Position numbers and translations under genes: made by a program. Below the pieces are notes generated by a model. It was not told the DNA's origin, ran no database searches, and saw only the letters and a program-made list of their open reading frames with translations. 64,000 nucleotides of DNA from JAYPUA01 sp038133845. GTDB taxonomy: Bacteria; SAR324; NAC60-12. Shown in pieces: positions 43,709 to 52,754 of the stretch (position 1 is the first letter of the stretch; each line of letters begins with the position of its first letter). The stretch spans positions 23,630-87,629 of the forward strand of contig JAYPUA010000010.1 of the NCBI GenBank assembly GCA_038133845.1, written 5' to 3'.

Positions 43709-43740
43709 TCGGGAAATCAAGCAAAGAGTTTCGGGAAATC
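43709..43740. promoter_or_regulatory. Direct repeat in divergent promoter region
   Basis: TCGGGAAATC occurs at 43709-43718 and again at 43731-43740, a 22-nt period equal to about two helical turns. It lies in the 231-nt interval between the divergent metallohydrolase gene and the small membrane-protein gene. Tandem sites on one face of the helix suggest a regulator binding site; nothing else supports it. Confidence 0.4.
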
Positions 43741-43869
43741 CCGGGGACCACGAGGGGAGAGCGGGAATCGCATCGTCGCGGTCGCTTTTTGCCAGGAAGC
43801 CCGCTATTCTGCTTCAAGTTGAGTCAACCCCCGGAGCCTTGCCCAAACTCTAAAGTCCCGAGACTTCTC

Positions 43870-44007
43870 ATGCCCGCACTCCTTTCCCGCTACAAGGCCA
43901 TCCTGCAGACCCTGAAGACGTCGAACCCGTTGCTGTATTACATGCACGTGGTCTTTGTTGGGGGAGCGAGCCTGGTCCTCATGCTGGCGTTGGTTCACTC
44001 GCTCTGA
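43870..44007 (+). CDS. 45-residue single-pass membrane protein
   Basis: A short frame starting MPALLSRYKAILQTL and ending in a hydrophobic helix (about residues 25-44, including HVVFVGGASLVLMLALV). The basic N-terminus suggests it stays cytoplasmic. It lies 6 nt before the acyltransferase gene and ends next to its start, so the two are probably translated together. No family recognised. Small membrane proteins of this kind often attach to a neighbour-encoded enzyme; that is inference. Confidence 0.5.
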   Translation: MPALLSRYKAILQTLKTSNPLLYYMHVVFVGGASLVLMLALVHSL

Positions 44008-44013
44008 GGCGGG

Positions 44014-45168
44014 ATGCAGACTCAGATCATTCACTCGCTCTCCGAGGTCTCTCACGAAGAGTGGAACGCCCTGATCGGCAGGGATTTCCCCTTTCTGGAG
44101 CATGCGTTCCTGCTGGCGCTGGAGTCGTCCCGCAGCGTGGGTGGACGCTCGGGCTGGAGTCCGCGGCACCTGTTGCTGAGAGAGCAGGGTCGGTTGGTTG
44201 CCGCTTGTCCGCTCTACGGGAGGACCAACAGCTACGGAGAGTACATCTTCGACTGGAGTTGGGCGGAGGCCTATGAGCGCAACGGCTTTCGGTACTACCC
44301 GAAGCTGACCTCTGCCATCCCCTACACCCCGGCCACCCTTCCCAAATTGCTGACTCATCCGGAGGAGGACTCCGGGCTGAGGCGCCGGCAGCTCATCGAG
44401 GCCTCGCTGGAGGAGATGCGCCGCCTCCGAGGCAGCTCCCTGCACTTTCTCTTCATCCCTCCGGAAGAAATCCCGGACTACGAAGCCTGCGGGCTCTTCA
44501 TCCGCCACAGCTATCAATTTCACTGGAAGAATCAGGACTATGCCTCCTTCGAAGACTTTCTGGCCGCCCTCAAGCGACGACGCAGGAAGGAGATCCTCCG
44601 GGAGCGTCGTCAGGTTCGAGAGCAGGGGCTGAACGTCCACCGACTCACTGGAGAGCAGATCACTCCGGAGTTGGGGAGCCTGTTTTATGGGTATTATGTC
44701 GACACCATCGACCGCAAGTGGGGGCAGCCTTACCTGACGCCGGAGTTCTTTGAGACCGTGTTCCGGACCCTACGGGATCAGATCGTGCTGGTGCTGGCAG
44801 AGCATGAGGGCCAGTGGGTCGCCGGGGCGCTGAACTACCGAAAGGGCGACTGCCTCTACGGGAGGTACTGGGGGTGCCTGGAGCAGTTCCGGAGCCTCCA
44901 CTTCGAGGTCTGCTACTACCAGGCGATCGAGTATGCCATTGAAGAAGGTTTGCGGCTCTTTGAGGCCGGGGCACAGGGGCCCCACAAGATTCAGCGAGGG
45001 TTCCTCCCGGAGCGGACCTACAGCGCTCACTGGATCGAGCATCCGGGATTTCGAGAGGCGATTCAGCGCTTTGTGGAAGAGGAAAGGCGCCAAATCACGG
45101 CAGGGTTTGCAGAAATTCAGGACTCCTTGCCCTTTGCTTCCTTCGCTTCCTGCTCGAAGGGCTCGTAG
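44014..45168 (+). CDS. GNAT-family acyltransferase, COG3146/DUF482 type
   Basis: A 384-residue protein of the family often labelled peptidogalycan biosynthesis or GNAT N-acetyltransferase. Visible blocks are YIFDWSWAEAYERNG, YYPKLTSAIPYTPATL, SSLHFLFIP, FLAALKRRRRKEILRERR, the acyl-CoA-like segment LNYRKGDCLYGRYWGC, and the C-terminal GAQGPHKIQRGFLP. It resembles FemX-type double-GNAT proteins that transfer aminoacyl or acyl groups. The actual substrate is not known. The last 52 nt overlap the convergent recombinase gene. Confidence 0.84.
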   Translation: MQTQIIHSLSEVSHEEWNALIGRDFPFLEHAFLLALESSRSVGGRSGWSPRHLLLREQGRLVAACPLYGRTNSYGEYIFDWSWAEAYERNGFRYYPKLTSAIPYTPATLPKLLTHPEEDSGLRRRQLIEASLEEMRRLRGSSLHFLFIPPEEIPDYEACGLFIRHSYQFHWKNQDYASFEDFLAALKRRRRKEILRERRQVREQGLNVHRLTGEQITPELGSLFYGYYVDTIDRKWGQPYLTPEFFETVFRTLRDQIVLVLAEHEGQWVAGALNYRKGDCLYGRYWGCLEQFRSLHFEVCYYQAIEYAIEEGLRLFEAGAQGPHKIQRGFLPERTYSAHWIEHPGFREAIQRFVEEERRQITAGFAEIQDSLPFASFASCSKGS

Positions 45169-45842
45169 ATCACGTTCTCGCACACAGCCTTGACGGTCTC
45201 GGCATACCACTTCCCCCCGCGTTTGGAAGGGATGCGGTTCGAGTTGAGGTAGCGAGCGATCCGGTGATAGCTCAGCCCCTGCTCCTTGCGCTGGTTGCGG
45301 ATGCTCAGCGCGGTCTCGATCTCTTTCTTCAGCGGCTGCAGCTTTCGCTTGACGTAATGAAACCCGTAGGGAGCATGCCCAACTCGCTCTCCCTGCTCCC
45401 GCTTGCGCTCAATGAACTCCTTGGTGCGGTCCGAGATGCGCTTGGCATCCCAGCGTGCTGCGTGCGCCAAGGTCTGCAGAGCCAGCTGCCCCGCAGGCTC
45501 CGAGGAGTCGATCCCCTCCATCACAGAGACCAGTCGAACCCCGTGCCTCTCAAACACCTCCAGCAGATCGGCATACAACCGAATATTCCGGGTCAGGCGA
45601 TCCAGGCGGGCAATCACCAGCGCCGAGAGTTCTCCGCTCTCGGCCAGTTGCATGATTTCCTGCATTTGAGGCAGGTCCGCGCTCGTGCTGGTCGTTCCAA
45701 GATCTGACATCACCTCACCGAGGTTGATGCCGTGATCCACGGCAAATTTTTGAATCATTTGCTTCTGCTCCTCCAGATCCAAGCCCTCAGGGCGTTGGTG
45801 CTGAGTGTTCAACCGCACGTATCCGTAGTTTTTTGTGCTCAT
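45117..45842 (-). CDS. Serine-recombinase-like protein, catalytic Ser replaced
   Basis: A 241-residue protein with an N-terminal resolvase fold and a recombinase-type C-terminal region (APYGFHY, ISDRTKEF, SYHRIARYLNSNRIPSKRGG). The active-site motif that usually reads YxRVST reads YVRLNT, so the nucleophilic serine is Asn (N12). The other conserved active-site residues remain: R79, D81, R82, R85 (ARLDRLTRN). It lacks the long C-terminal zinc and coiled-coil parts of large serine integrases. It is either inactive, a DNA-binding regulator, or uses another nucleophile. The 300 nt upstream are AT-rich, which fits an acquired region. Confidence 0.82.
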   Translation of the reverse strand: MSTKNYGYVRLNTQHQRPEGLDLEEQKQMIQKFAVDHGINLGEVMSDLGTTSTSADLPQMQEIMQLAESGELSALVIARLDRLTRNIRLYADLLEVFERHGVRLVSVMEGIDSSEPAGQLALQTLAHAARWDAKRISDRTKEFIERKREQGERVGHAPYGFHYVKRKLQPLKKEIETALSIRNQRKEQGLSYHRIARYLNSNRIPSKRGGKWYAETVKAVCENVIYEPFEQEAKEAKGKES

Positions 45843-46142
45843 GACATGTCAAAGAAAACAGTTGGCGTTAGGGTCCGGGAGATACACTGAAGGACCAATT
45901 GCTTTTGAATAAGGCAAACTCTTGGAAAAGACAAGTTTTCTGAAAATATCGAAATTTATTCCTTCCCTCAATATTTTGAATGAGGAGCACTCATGGGGTT
46001 ACGAGTGAGTGAACGAGCCTTGTTTCCGCGAAAAGGTTAGTGCTCAAAATCACAATTTCAAGTTTAAATCCATCATGACAGATCGAGGAGAGGCCAGGCC
46101 TTATTTTCAGGAAATCAGCCTCTGCAGCAGAGAGCAAACTCC
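45843..46142. other. AT-rich intergenic stretch without a gene
   Basis: This 300-nt interval between the recombinase start and the patatin stop is much richer in A and T than its neighbours. I see no convincing gene: a small plus-strand frame at 46009-46266 runs into the patatin gene and has no family features. It should carry the recombinase promoter. No tRNA or attachment-site duplication is visible. Confidence 0.5.
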
Positions 46143-47009
46143 TCAGGTATTAAGCCACTTTCGGAAGCGTTTTTCCAGAAATTCCCAGGAAGACGGCTCC
46201 TTTCGAGACATCTGCTCACGGATGGGATCGATCTTCAGAGCAGCAGCTCGGTACCCTTCGGCATAAAGCTTGACCAGGTTGCTGTCATCCAGCAGGCCAT
46301 AGCCATCAAGTTGAGGGTGGATCTCCACATCGGCCTCGGCCAGTTGGCGCTGCGTGGTCTGATCGATGGCCACGCTGAAGGCATTCACCAACACCTCGGC
46401 CAGAGTCTGAGGCTGGCGGTACTGCCCATTGGAGAGGTTCACGGCAACCGTCACCGGAGCCCCCATCTCCTTCAGCACCGACACCGGGATGTTCTCCACC
46501 AGCATCCCATCCACCAGCATCCGGGAGCCTTCTTGCACCGGAGCAAAGAGCCCGGGAATGCAGGTGCTGGCCATCACGGCATGGGCGACGGGCCCTTGCT
46601 TGAAGACCACTCGCTCTCCGGAGCGGATGTCCGTGGCCACCACCGCCAGGGGGATCGGAGAGTCTTCCAGTCGAACCGAGCCCAGGTGTTCCTCCACGAA
46701 CCGCCCAATCTCCGAGTTGGAGAGCAACCCCATCTTGGAGAGGGCGAGGTTGGTGAACTTCATCCAGTTGAGGTTCTTGGCCAAGCGCCGAATCTCCTCC
46801 GGATTCTTGCCAAAGGCGTAGAACGCGGCGACCATTGCACCAGCGCTGGTTCCGGCCAGAAACCCGGGACGCAACCCCTCCTCTTCCAGCGCCTTCAGCA
46901 CGCCCAGATGCGCTGCACCACGAAACGCCCCGCCTCCAAGCGCAACTCCCAGGGACTGCCCCTGGCTCTCCTTGTTCAATTTCATAAGCGGCCTCAGAAG
47001 GTGGTTCAA
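46143..47009 (-). CDS. Patatin-like phospholipase, RssA/YchK family
   Basis: A 288-residue lipid acyl hydrolase. The oxyanion loop GGGAFRGAAHLG, the nucleophile GTSAG and the catalytic aspartate in VDGMLVENIPV form the patatin Ser-Asp dyad; the usual DGG is DGM here. The compact length fits the RssA/YchK single-domain group, which is cytoplasmic. It is divergent from cobO across a 115-nt promoter interval. Confidence 0.9.
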   Translation of the reverse strand: MNHLLRPLMKLNKESQGQSLGVALGGGAFRGAAHLGVLKALEEEGLRPGFLAGTSAGAMVAAFYAFGKNPEEIRRLAKNLNWMKFTNLALSKMGLLSNSEIGRFVEEHLGSVRLEDSPIPLAVVATDIRSGERVVFKQGPVAHAVMASTCIPGLFAPVQEGSRMLVDGMLVENIPVSVLKEMGAPVTVAVNLSNGQYRQPQTLAEVLVNAFSVAIDQTTQRQLAEADVEIHPQLDGYGLLDDSNLVKLYAEGYRAAALKIDPIREQMSRKEPSSWEFLEKRFRKWLNT

Positions 47010-47124
47010 GCTCTAGAGACCAGAAAGCAATTTCCGGACACTTCCGGCTGTGCTATGCTGCTGCTCTTTTGGTCGAAAGAGTTGGTCTCTCAGTTTGTTG
47101 TTTCCACTTGGCCGTTAGTTTAAC

Positions 47125-47754
47125 ATGCACGAAATTGAAGAACACCCGGATTCTGTTCTGGAAACGGTCTCCCACCCGCGCACCGGGTTGCAGGTTCCGA
47201 AGCGTCCCCGGATGAAGCACGGGGCCTTTCAGATCTACACGGGAGAAGGCAAGGGCAAGAGCACCGCATCGCTGGGGTTGATGCTTCGTGCGCTGGGAGC
47301 CGGGTTGCGGGTCTACTACCTGCGGATGCTCAAGCCGCGCTGGAAGACCGGAGAGTTGAAGCTCTGCGGGCAGCCCGGATTTCACCCGAACCTCACCTTC
47401 CGGAATGTTCCGCACTATTGGGCTCTGTGCGTGAGCAAGCACGTGCCACAGGATATCGAAGCCATGCGCGCAGAGATGGTCCCGGAGATGGAGAGCCTTC
47501 ACCAAGAGGTCTCCTCCGGAAGGCATGACGTGGTGATTGTGGATGAGATCAACTATTGTCTGCACCGGGGGCTGATCACTTTGGAGCAGGTGCTGCAGGT
47601 CGTCGATGGCCGCCCTCCGCTGGTGGAGCTGGTCTTCACCGGGCGTCACGCGCCTCCGGAGCTGCTGGAGCGTGCAGACGTTGTCACCGAGATGAAGAAG
47701 GTCAAGCACCACTTTGAGCAGGGCATCCGTGCTCGCGTCGGCATTGAGTTCTGA
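47125..47754 (+). CDS. cobO: Cob(I)yrinic acid a,c-diamide adenosyltransferase
   Basis: A 209-residue CobO/BtuR-type enzyme that adds the adenosyl ligand to corrinoids. The P-loop YTGEGKGKSTASLG, the RMLKPRWKTGE segment, VIVDEINYCL and VFTGRHAP are all family hallmarks. It carries an N-terminal extension of about 30 residues before the P-loop. No other cobalamin gene or B12 riboswitch is visible here, so it may serve salvage. It is followed by an MFS gene 6 nt later. Confidence 0.92.
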   Translation: MHEIEEHPDSVLETVSHPRTGLQVPKRPRMKHGAFQIYTGEGKGKSTASLGLMLRALGAGLRVYYLRMLKPRWKTGELKLCGQPGFHPNLTFRNVPHYWALCVSKHVPQDIEAMRAEMVPEMESLHQEVSSGRHDVVIVDEINYCLHRGLITLEQVLQVVDGRPPLVELVFTGRHAPPELLERADVVTEMKKVKHHFEQGIRARVGIEF

Positions 47755-47760
47755 GGCCTC

Positions 47761-48972
47761 ATGCTCCTGATTCGGGTTTACCTTCCTCTCGCCTTTGGCT
47801 ACTTCCTCTCCTATTTCTTCCGCAACGCCAACGCGATCATTGAGCAAGACCTGGTCACAGAACTTTCTCTGAGCGCCTCAAGCCTCGGTCTCCTCACCAG
47901 CGCATACTTCATCTCCTTCGCCGCCTTTCAGCTTCCTCTGGGGCTGCTGCTGGACCGCTTTGGTCCCCGGCGGACCGAGTCCACCTTGCTGATCTTTGCC
48001 GCGCTGGGAGCGACCCTCTTCGCGCTGGCAGACGGACTGACCGGCCTGATCATCGGGAGGTTGCTTATCGGGTTCGGAGTCTCTGCCTGCCTGATGGCGG
48101 CCTTCAAGGCCTACGTGATGTGGTTTCCTCCCGAGAAGTTGCCGATGATCAACGGTCTGCAAATGGTTGCCGGCGGACTGGGTGCGCTGAGCGCCACCGC
48201 ACCGCTGCAGTGGGCGCTGGGCTGGACTGACTGGCGGGGCATCTTCTGGGCCCTCGCCCTGGCGACCGTAGTGGCTTCGATCTTTCTCTGGACCGTGCAT
48301 CCCGAGCGTCCGGCAGAGGGAGAACCCGAGTCGCTGGAGAAGCAGTGGTCCGGACTGAAGAGTGTCATGACCAGCCCGGTGTTCTGGAGCATCGCGCCGC
48401 TGACCATGTTCTCTCAGGCGGCACAGTTGGCCATTCAGGGGCTGTGGATCAAGCCCTGGATGCGAGATGTGCTCGGATATGACGCGCAAACCGCGGCGAA
48501 CCTGCTCTTCTGGATGACCGGGGCGATGATCCTCGGGTTTCTCGGGCTCGGCTCGCTCACGGCGCGCATCAGCAGACAAACCGGACTCCAGCCAATGCAG
48601 ATCGCCCTCATCACCATGATCGCCTTCATGGTCGTGCAAGGCTTCATGGTCCTGGAATGGACCACCCTGGCGACCCCGCTCCTGCTGAGCTTCAGCTTCT
48701 TCGCCACCTCCGGAATTCTTCCCTATGCGGCGCTCTCCCAACGTTTCCCCAAGACGCTGGCCGGGCGGGTCAACACACTCCTGAACTTGATGGTTTTCGT
48801 CTGCGCCTTTATCGTCCAATGGGGAATCGGGGCGTTGATCGACCTCTGGCCCGCGCCACAGGAAGGACTCTACGCACCGGAGGGCTACCAGGTCTCCTTT
48901 AGCATCCTCCTGGGAGCGCAGCTTCTGGCGCTGGTTTGGGCCGTTCGCACTCGGGCCGTCCAAAAATCCTGA
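47761..48972 (+). CDS. MFS transporter
   Basis: A 403-residue carrier with about 12 hydrophobic segments. Motif A reads LPLGLLLDRFGPRRTES and helix-5-type Gly-rich sequence is GLQMVAGGLGALSA. The N-terminus begins YLPLAFGYFLSYFFRNANAII, typical of NarK/nitrate-like or sugar-phosphate-type MFS groups, but the substrate cannot be called. It probably shares a transcript with cobO, so a corrinoid-related or unrelated substrate is possible. Confidence 0.85.
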   Translation: MLLIRVYLPLAFGYFLSYFFRNANAIIEQDLVTELSLSASSLGLLTSAYFISFAAFQLPLGLLLDRFGPRRTESTLLIFAALGATLFALADGLTGLIIGRLLIGFGVSACLMAAFKAYVMWFPPEKLPMINGLQMVAGGLGALSATAPLQWALGWTDWRGIFWALALATVVASIFLWTVHPERPAEGEPESLEKQWSGLKSVMTSPVFWSIAPLTMFSQAAQLAIQGLWIKPWMRDVLGYDAQTAANLLFWMTGAMILGFLGLGSLTARISRQTGLQPMQIALITMIAFMVVQGFMVLEWTTLATPLLLSFSFFATSGILPYAALSQRFPKTLAGRVNTLLNLMVFVCAFIVQWGIGALIDLWPAPQEGLYAPEGYQVSFSILLGAQLLALVWAVRTRAVQKS

Positions 48973-49005
48973 GCGCCCCTCATCACTTCTTTGAAGACAC
49001 TCCGT

Positions 49006-50283
49006 ATGACGGCACTGTACGAACTCACCCTATCCGAAGCCTCCCGGATGCTGGATCGGCAGGACATCACCAGCGAGCAGTTGGTCCAGGATTGCCTGGA
49101 GCGCATTGCCGAGCGAGAGGAGCACATCGGCGCGTGGGCGCATCTGAACACCGAAGCGGCCCTCGCTCAGGCACAGATCCTCGACCGCATCCCTCGGCGC
49201 AGCCCGCTACACGGCATCCCGGTAGGGGTGAAGGACCTGATCGACACCCGGGACTTTCCAACGGAATACGGCTGCAAGGCCTACAGCGGACACCGTCCTC
49301 GGATGGATGCGGCCTGTGTCGCGCTGCTTCGACGTGCCGGAGCCGTACTCGTAGGGAAGACCGTGACCACCGAGCTGGCCCTGTTTCATCCGGGGAAGAC
49401 GGCCAACCCACACAACCGGGAGTACTCTCCCGGAGGCTCCTCCAGTGGCTCTGCTGCCGCGGTGGCCGATCAGATGGTCCCCTTCTGTGTCGGCTCTCAA
49501 ACCGCAGGCTCCGTGATTCGACCGGCGGCCTTTTGTGGTGTGGTCGGATACAAGCCGACCTTTGGGCAGGTTCCGATTGCCGGGGTCAAGATGATGTCAG
49601 CGACCCTGGACACCATCGGCTTCCTGACCCGCAGCGCTGCTGACCTCAAGCTGGTGCGGCAGGCCATTCTTGGCGCAGGGCCACGCTCCGAGCCCAAAGG
49701 GGCCCCACGGGTTGCCATCCACCGGACGGTGCACTGGTCCAAGGCCCAGGAGTGTGCGCAGCACGCGCTGGAGCAAGTGGCAGCAGTCCTCAGGGACTCC
49801 GGAGCCACCGTGTTCGACTTCGAGTTGCCGCTTGACGAAGAGGCACTGACTCAGGCCCAGAGCACCATTCAGGTCTATGAGTCCTCACGCAGTTACCTCC
49901 CGGAGTTGACCCAGCATCCGGACTTGCTGAGCGACCGGCTGCGTGGTCTGCTGGAGCCGGCGCTGGAGTGGCCCTACTCACGCTGGAGCGAAGCCCAGGA
50001 GGTCGTACGTCAGGCTCAGGCTCTGCTGCCTCAAGCCCTGGAGTCTTGTGATGTGGTGTTGAGCCTCAGCTCGGCAGGTGAGGCACCGCATGGGTTGGAT
50101 ACGACCGGAGACCCGCTCTTCAATCGGATCTGGCATGTGCTGGGAGTTCCGGGAGTGCACCTCCCGTTCGGGAAGGGCCCAAACGGTCTCCCGGTAGGCG
50201 TTCAAGTGCTTGGGCCTTATGGAGCAGACGCCCAGACGCTGGCCTGGGCCGAGTGGATCGAGGCGCGACTCTGGGAGTCTTGA
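49006..50283 (+). CDS. Amidase (amidase signature family)
   Basis: A 425-residue amidase-signature hydrolase. The Ser-cisSer-Lys triad is visible: K in VGVKDLIDT, the cis-Ser in GGSSSGSAAAVA, and the nucleophile in GSQTAGSVIRPA. The family includes GatA and aliphatic or aryl amidases; this protein is not next to gatB/gatC and is shorter than GatA, so a catabolic amidase or biuret/allophanate-type role is more likely. Start chosen at ATG 49006; a TTG at 48991 is an alternative. It lies just after the MFS gene. Confidence 0.88.
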   Translation: MTALYELTLSEASRMLDRQDITSEQLVQDCLERIAEREEHIGAWAHLNTEAALAQAQILDRIPRRSPLHGIPVGVKDLIDTRDFPTEYGCKAYSGHRPRMDAACVALLRRAGAVLVGKTVTTELALFHPGKTANPHNREYSPGGSSSGSAAAVADQMVPFCVGSQTAGSVIRPAAFCGVVGYKPTFGQVPIAGVKMMSATLDTIGFLTRSAADLKLVRQAILGAGPRSEPKGAPRVAIHRTVHWSKAQECAQHALEQVAAVLRDSGATVFDFELPLDEEALTQAQSTIQVYESSRSYLPELTQHPDLLSDRLRGLLEPALEWPYSRWSEAQEVVRQAQALLPQALESCDVVLSLSSAGEAPHGLDTTGDPLFNRIWHVLGVPGVHLPFGKGPNGLPVGVQVLGPYGADAQTLAWAEWIEARLWES

Positions 50284-50287
50284 AAGC

Positions 50288-50779
50288 TCAGCTGCTCCAG
50301 CGGCAGGACTGCTGAAGCACCTGATCGGACTCTGCCATCCGGAAAAGCCTTGAGGTCGTCTGCACTGCGTCGGCAGGTTCTTTGAAGACCTCCCCGTGGT
50401 GTGCCTGCAGCGAGTCCCGCAGCCGGATCTCCCCTGTCGAGTCACACCCCCCCAACTGTACCAGTGCCTGCAGGTGCGGTCCGTCTCCTCGAGCAGCTTC
50501 CTCCTGAACCAGCGGGAGGGAGTCCTCCAGAAAGTGCTCAATCCGGGCTCGGCTGGGCGCGTAGAAGTCGCTGGAAGGGTGCCCGGCCTCGCATCCGGAC
50601 GTCTCGGAGGAGCGCGCTGCCGCCATCGTCGTCCCGGACGGGAGAGAGGTCGGTGCGGTAGTCATCCCCAGCACCCCTTCGGAGTAGGGGACCTTGGGGC
50701 AACGGTGGCGTGCCTGAACCTCATGGACTCCCAGCAGGCTGAGCCCCAGTCCCACCGCAAGAAACAGGCAGGCTCGCAT
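50288..50779 (-). CDS. Exported DUF3015-like protein
   Basis: A 163-residue protein with a signal peptide (LFLAVGLGLSLLGVHEVQA). The mature part contains TTMAAARSSETSGC followed by about 50 residues to ALVQLGGC. That spacing (SGC, helix, then a cysteine after L-x-x-L) is like DUF3015 proteins, exported proteins of unknown role. The two cysteines may form a disulfide. It directly follows the aapP stop region and shares its direction. The family call is by eye and moderate. Confidence 0.6.
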   Translation of the reverse strand: MRACLFLAVGLGLSLLGVHEVQARHRCPKVPYSEGVLGMTTAPTSLPSGTTMAAARSSETSGCEAGHPSSDFYAPSRARIEHFLEDSLPLVQEEAARGDGPHLQALVQLGGCDSTGEIRLRDSLQAHHGEVFKEPADAVQTTSRLFRMAESDQVLQQSCRWSS

Positions 50780-51547
50780 TCAGTGCTGCAGGATCTGGCT
50801 GAGGAACAGCTTGGTTCGATCGCTTTTGGGGTTGTTGAAGAACTCCTCCGGCTCATTCTGTTCGATGATCTCTCCGCCATCCATGAAGATGACCCGGTTC
50901 GCCACGGTGCGGGCAAACCCCATCTCGTGCGTCACCACCAGCATGGTCATCCCCGTCCCTGCCAGCTCAATCATCACGTCCAGCACCTCCTTGATCATCT
51001 CCGGATCCAGTGCCGAGGTCGGCTCGTCAAAGAGCATGATTCGCGGGTTCATGCAAAGCGAGCGGGCAATGGCGACCCGTTGCTGCTGTCCGCCGGAGAG
51101 CTGTCCTGGATACTTGTTGGCCTGATCAGGAATCTTCACCCGCTCCAGGTACTTCATCGCCGTGGCCTCCGCGTCGGCCTTGGGCTGCTTGCGGACCCAG
51201 ATCGGGGCGAGTGTGCAGTTTTCCAGCACGGTCAGATGCGGGAAGAGGTTGAAGTGCTGAAACACCATCCCCACCTCCCGACGCACCTGCTCGATCTGCT
51301 TCAGGTCGTTGGTCAACTCGATTCCGTCGACCACGATCTGCCCCTCCTGATGCTCCTCCAGTCGGTTGATGCAACGGATCAGGGTCGACTTTCCGGAGCC
51401 GGACGGACCGCAAATGACGATCCGCTCTCCAGCCGTCACCTCCAGGTCGATCTCCTTGAGGACGTGAAACTGGCCATACCACTTGTTCATCCGGTGGATC
51501 TGGATCACCGGCTTCGAGTGGGGTGCAGGGTTCGGAGGTGCATTCAT
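50780..51547 (-). CDS. aapP: Amino-acid ABC transporter ATPase, AapP/GlnQ type
   Basis: A 255-residue polar-amino-acid ATPase. Walker A GPSGSGKST, LIRCINRLEEHQEG, signature LSGGQQQRVAIAR, Walker B MLFDEPTSALDPEM and switch VVTHEMGFAR identify the GlnQ/AapP group. It would power the AapQ/AapM permeases encoded upstream. A 74-nt gap separates it from aapM. Confidence 0.95.
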   Translation of the reverse strand: MNAPPNPAPHSKPVIQIHRMNKWYGQFHVLKEIDLEVTAGERIVICGPSGSGKSTLIRCINRLEEHQEGQIVVDGIELTNDLKQIEQVRREVGMVFQHFNLFPHLTVLENCTLAPIWVRKQPKADAEATAMKYLERVKIPDQANKYPGQLSGGQQQRVAIARSLCMNPRIMLFDEPTSALDPEMIKEVLDVMIELAGTGMTMLVVTHEMGFARTVANRVIFMDGGEIIEQNEPEEFFNNPKSDRTKLFLSQILQH

Positions 51548-51621
51548 GAGAGGGTATGGGCGAAAAGGTGCTCAGTTGTATTGTTGAGACGAACAGGCCT
51601 GGGCGACTGCTTCAGCAGAGG

Positions 51622-52752
51622 CTAGCGCTTGTGCCCCGTGTGCAGTTTTTGTTCGATGTAGCGACTGTAGCGCGACATCCCATAACAGAAGATGAAGAAG
51701 GTCAGGGCGACAAAGGCGTAGCCCGTCGTCGGGACGCTCCGGATGCTCCAGTTGGGATCGGCAATCGCTGCGTTGACCATGCCCAGCAGGTCGAGCAGTC
51801 CGATGATCAGCACCAGGGTGGTGTCCTTGAAGAGCCCAATGAAGGTGTTCACGATCCCGGGGATGACCGCCTTCAGCGCCTGCGGCAGGATGATCAGCCG
51901 CATCGACTTCCAGTAGTTCAGCCCCAGCGCGTCTGCCGCTTCGTACTGTCCCTTGTTCAGGGACTGCAAGCCGCCCCGGATGACCTCGGCCATGTAGGCT
52001 GCAGAGAACAGCGCGACGCCGATCAGGGCACGCAGAAGCTGGTCGAAGCTCACTCCGGTTGGGAAGAACAGCGGGAGAACATAGGCCGCCATGAAGAGCA
52101 CCGTGATCAACGGGACTCCACGCCAGAATTCAATGAAGACCACACACACGGAGCGGATGATCGGCATGTTCGAACGTCGCCCCAAGGCGAGCAGGATGCC
52201 CAACGGCAGCGAGGCGATGATGCCGATCAGCGCCACGACCAAGGTCAGGATGAAGCCGCCCCACTGGCTCGTCTCCACCACTGCAAGGCCAAAGACTCCG
52301 CCATAGAGGATTCCCCAGGCCAGAAGCGGAAAGGGCACCAGCATGAACATTCCCACATAGCGCCGTCCAGGAGAGTTCTCCCAACCCGACCAGAAGACCC
52401 CGCCAAAGAGGATCGCCAGCACCAGGTCTACTCGCCAGCGCTCGGATTTTTCGTAGAAGCCGTAGACAAACTGGTCAAAGCGGATCTGTACAAAGGTCCA
52501 GCAGGCCCCATCCGGGTTCGCCCTGCAGGCCTCGTTGCCCCCGGACCAGACGGCCCCGAAGATCAGCCAGTCCAAGGCGCCCCAGATCACCCAGGCTCCC
52601 AGAAGCCCCATGACCACGGTCAGGAGCGAGTTGAAGGGAGTGGAGAAGAGATTGCTGCGCAGCCAGCCCACCACCCCCACGGTCGACGGGGGTGGAGGTC
52701 GATCCGGAGTGTGTTCTGTGCGGACAAAGGCGATGGGATTCTGTGTCGTCAT
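51622..52752 (-). CDS. aapM: L-amino-acid ABC permease, AapM type
   Basis: A 376-residue permease with the HisM-type membrane domain in the C-terminal half: VALFSAAYMAEVIRGGLQSL and EAADALGLNYWKSMRLIILPQALK. The long N-terminal half, with additional hydrophobic segments and a cysteine-bearing loop, is characteristic of AapM. It begins 2 nt after aapQ. Forms the membrane channel with AapQ for broad-specificity L-amino-acid uptake. Confidence 0.93.
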   Translation of the reverse strand: MTTQNPIAFVRTEHTPDRPPPPSTVGVVGWLRSNLFSTPFNSLLTVVMGLLGAWVIWGALDWLIFGAVWSGGNEACRANPDGACWTFVQIRFDQFVYGFYEKSERWRVDLVLAILFGGVFWSGWENSPGRRYVGMFMLVPFPLLAWGILYGGVFGLAVVETSQWGGFILTLVVALIGIIASLPLGILLALGRRSNMPIIRSVCVVFIEFWRGVPLITVLFMAAYVLPLFFPTGVSFDQLLRALIGVALFSAAYMAEVIRGGLQSLNKGQYEAADALGLNYWKSMRLIILPQALKAVIPGIVNTFIGLFKDTTLVLIIGLLDLLGMVNAAIADPNWSIRSVPTTGYAFVALTFFIFCYGMSRYSRYIEQKLHTGHKR

Positions 52753-52754
52753 GA

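Noticed and set aside
46009..46266. 85-residue plus-strand ORF upstream of patatin
   Set aside because: It overlaps the end of the patatin gene, has no ribosome site or family features, and probably reflects chance in AT-rich DNA.
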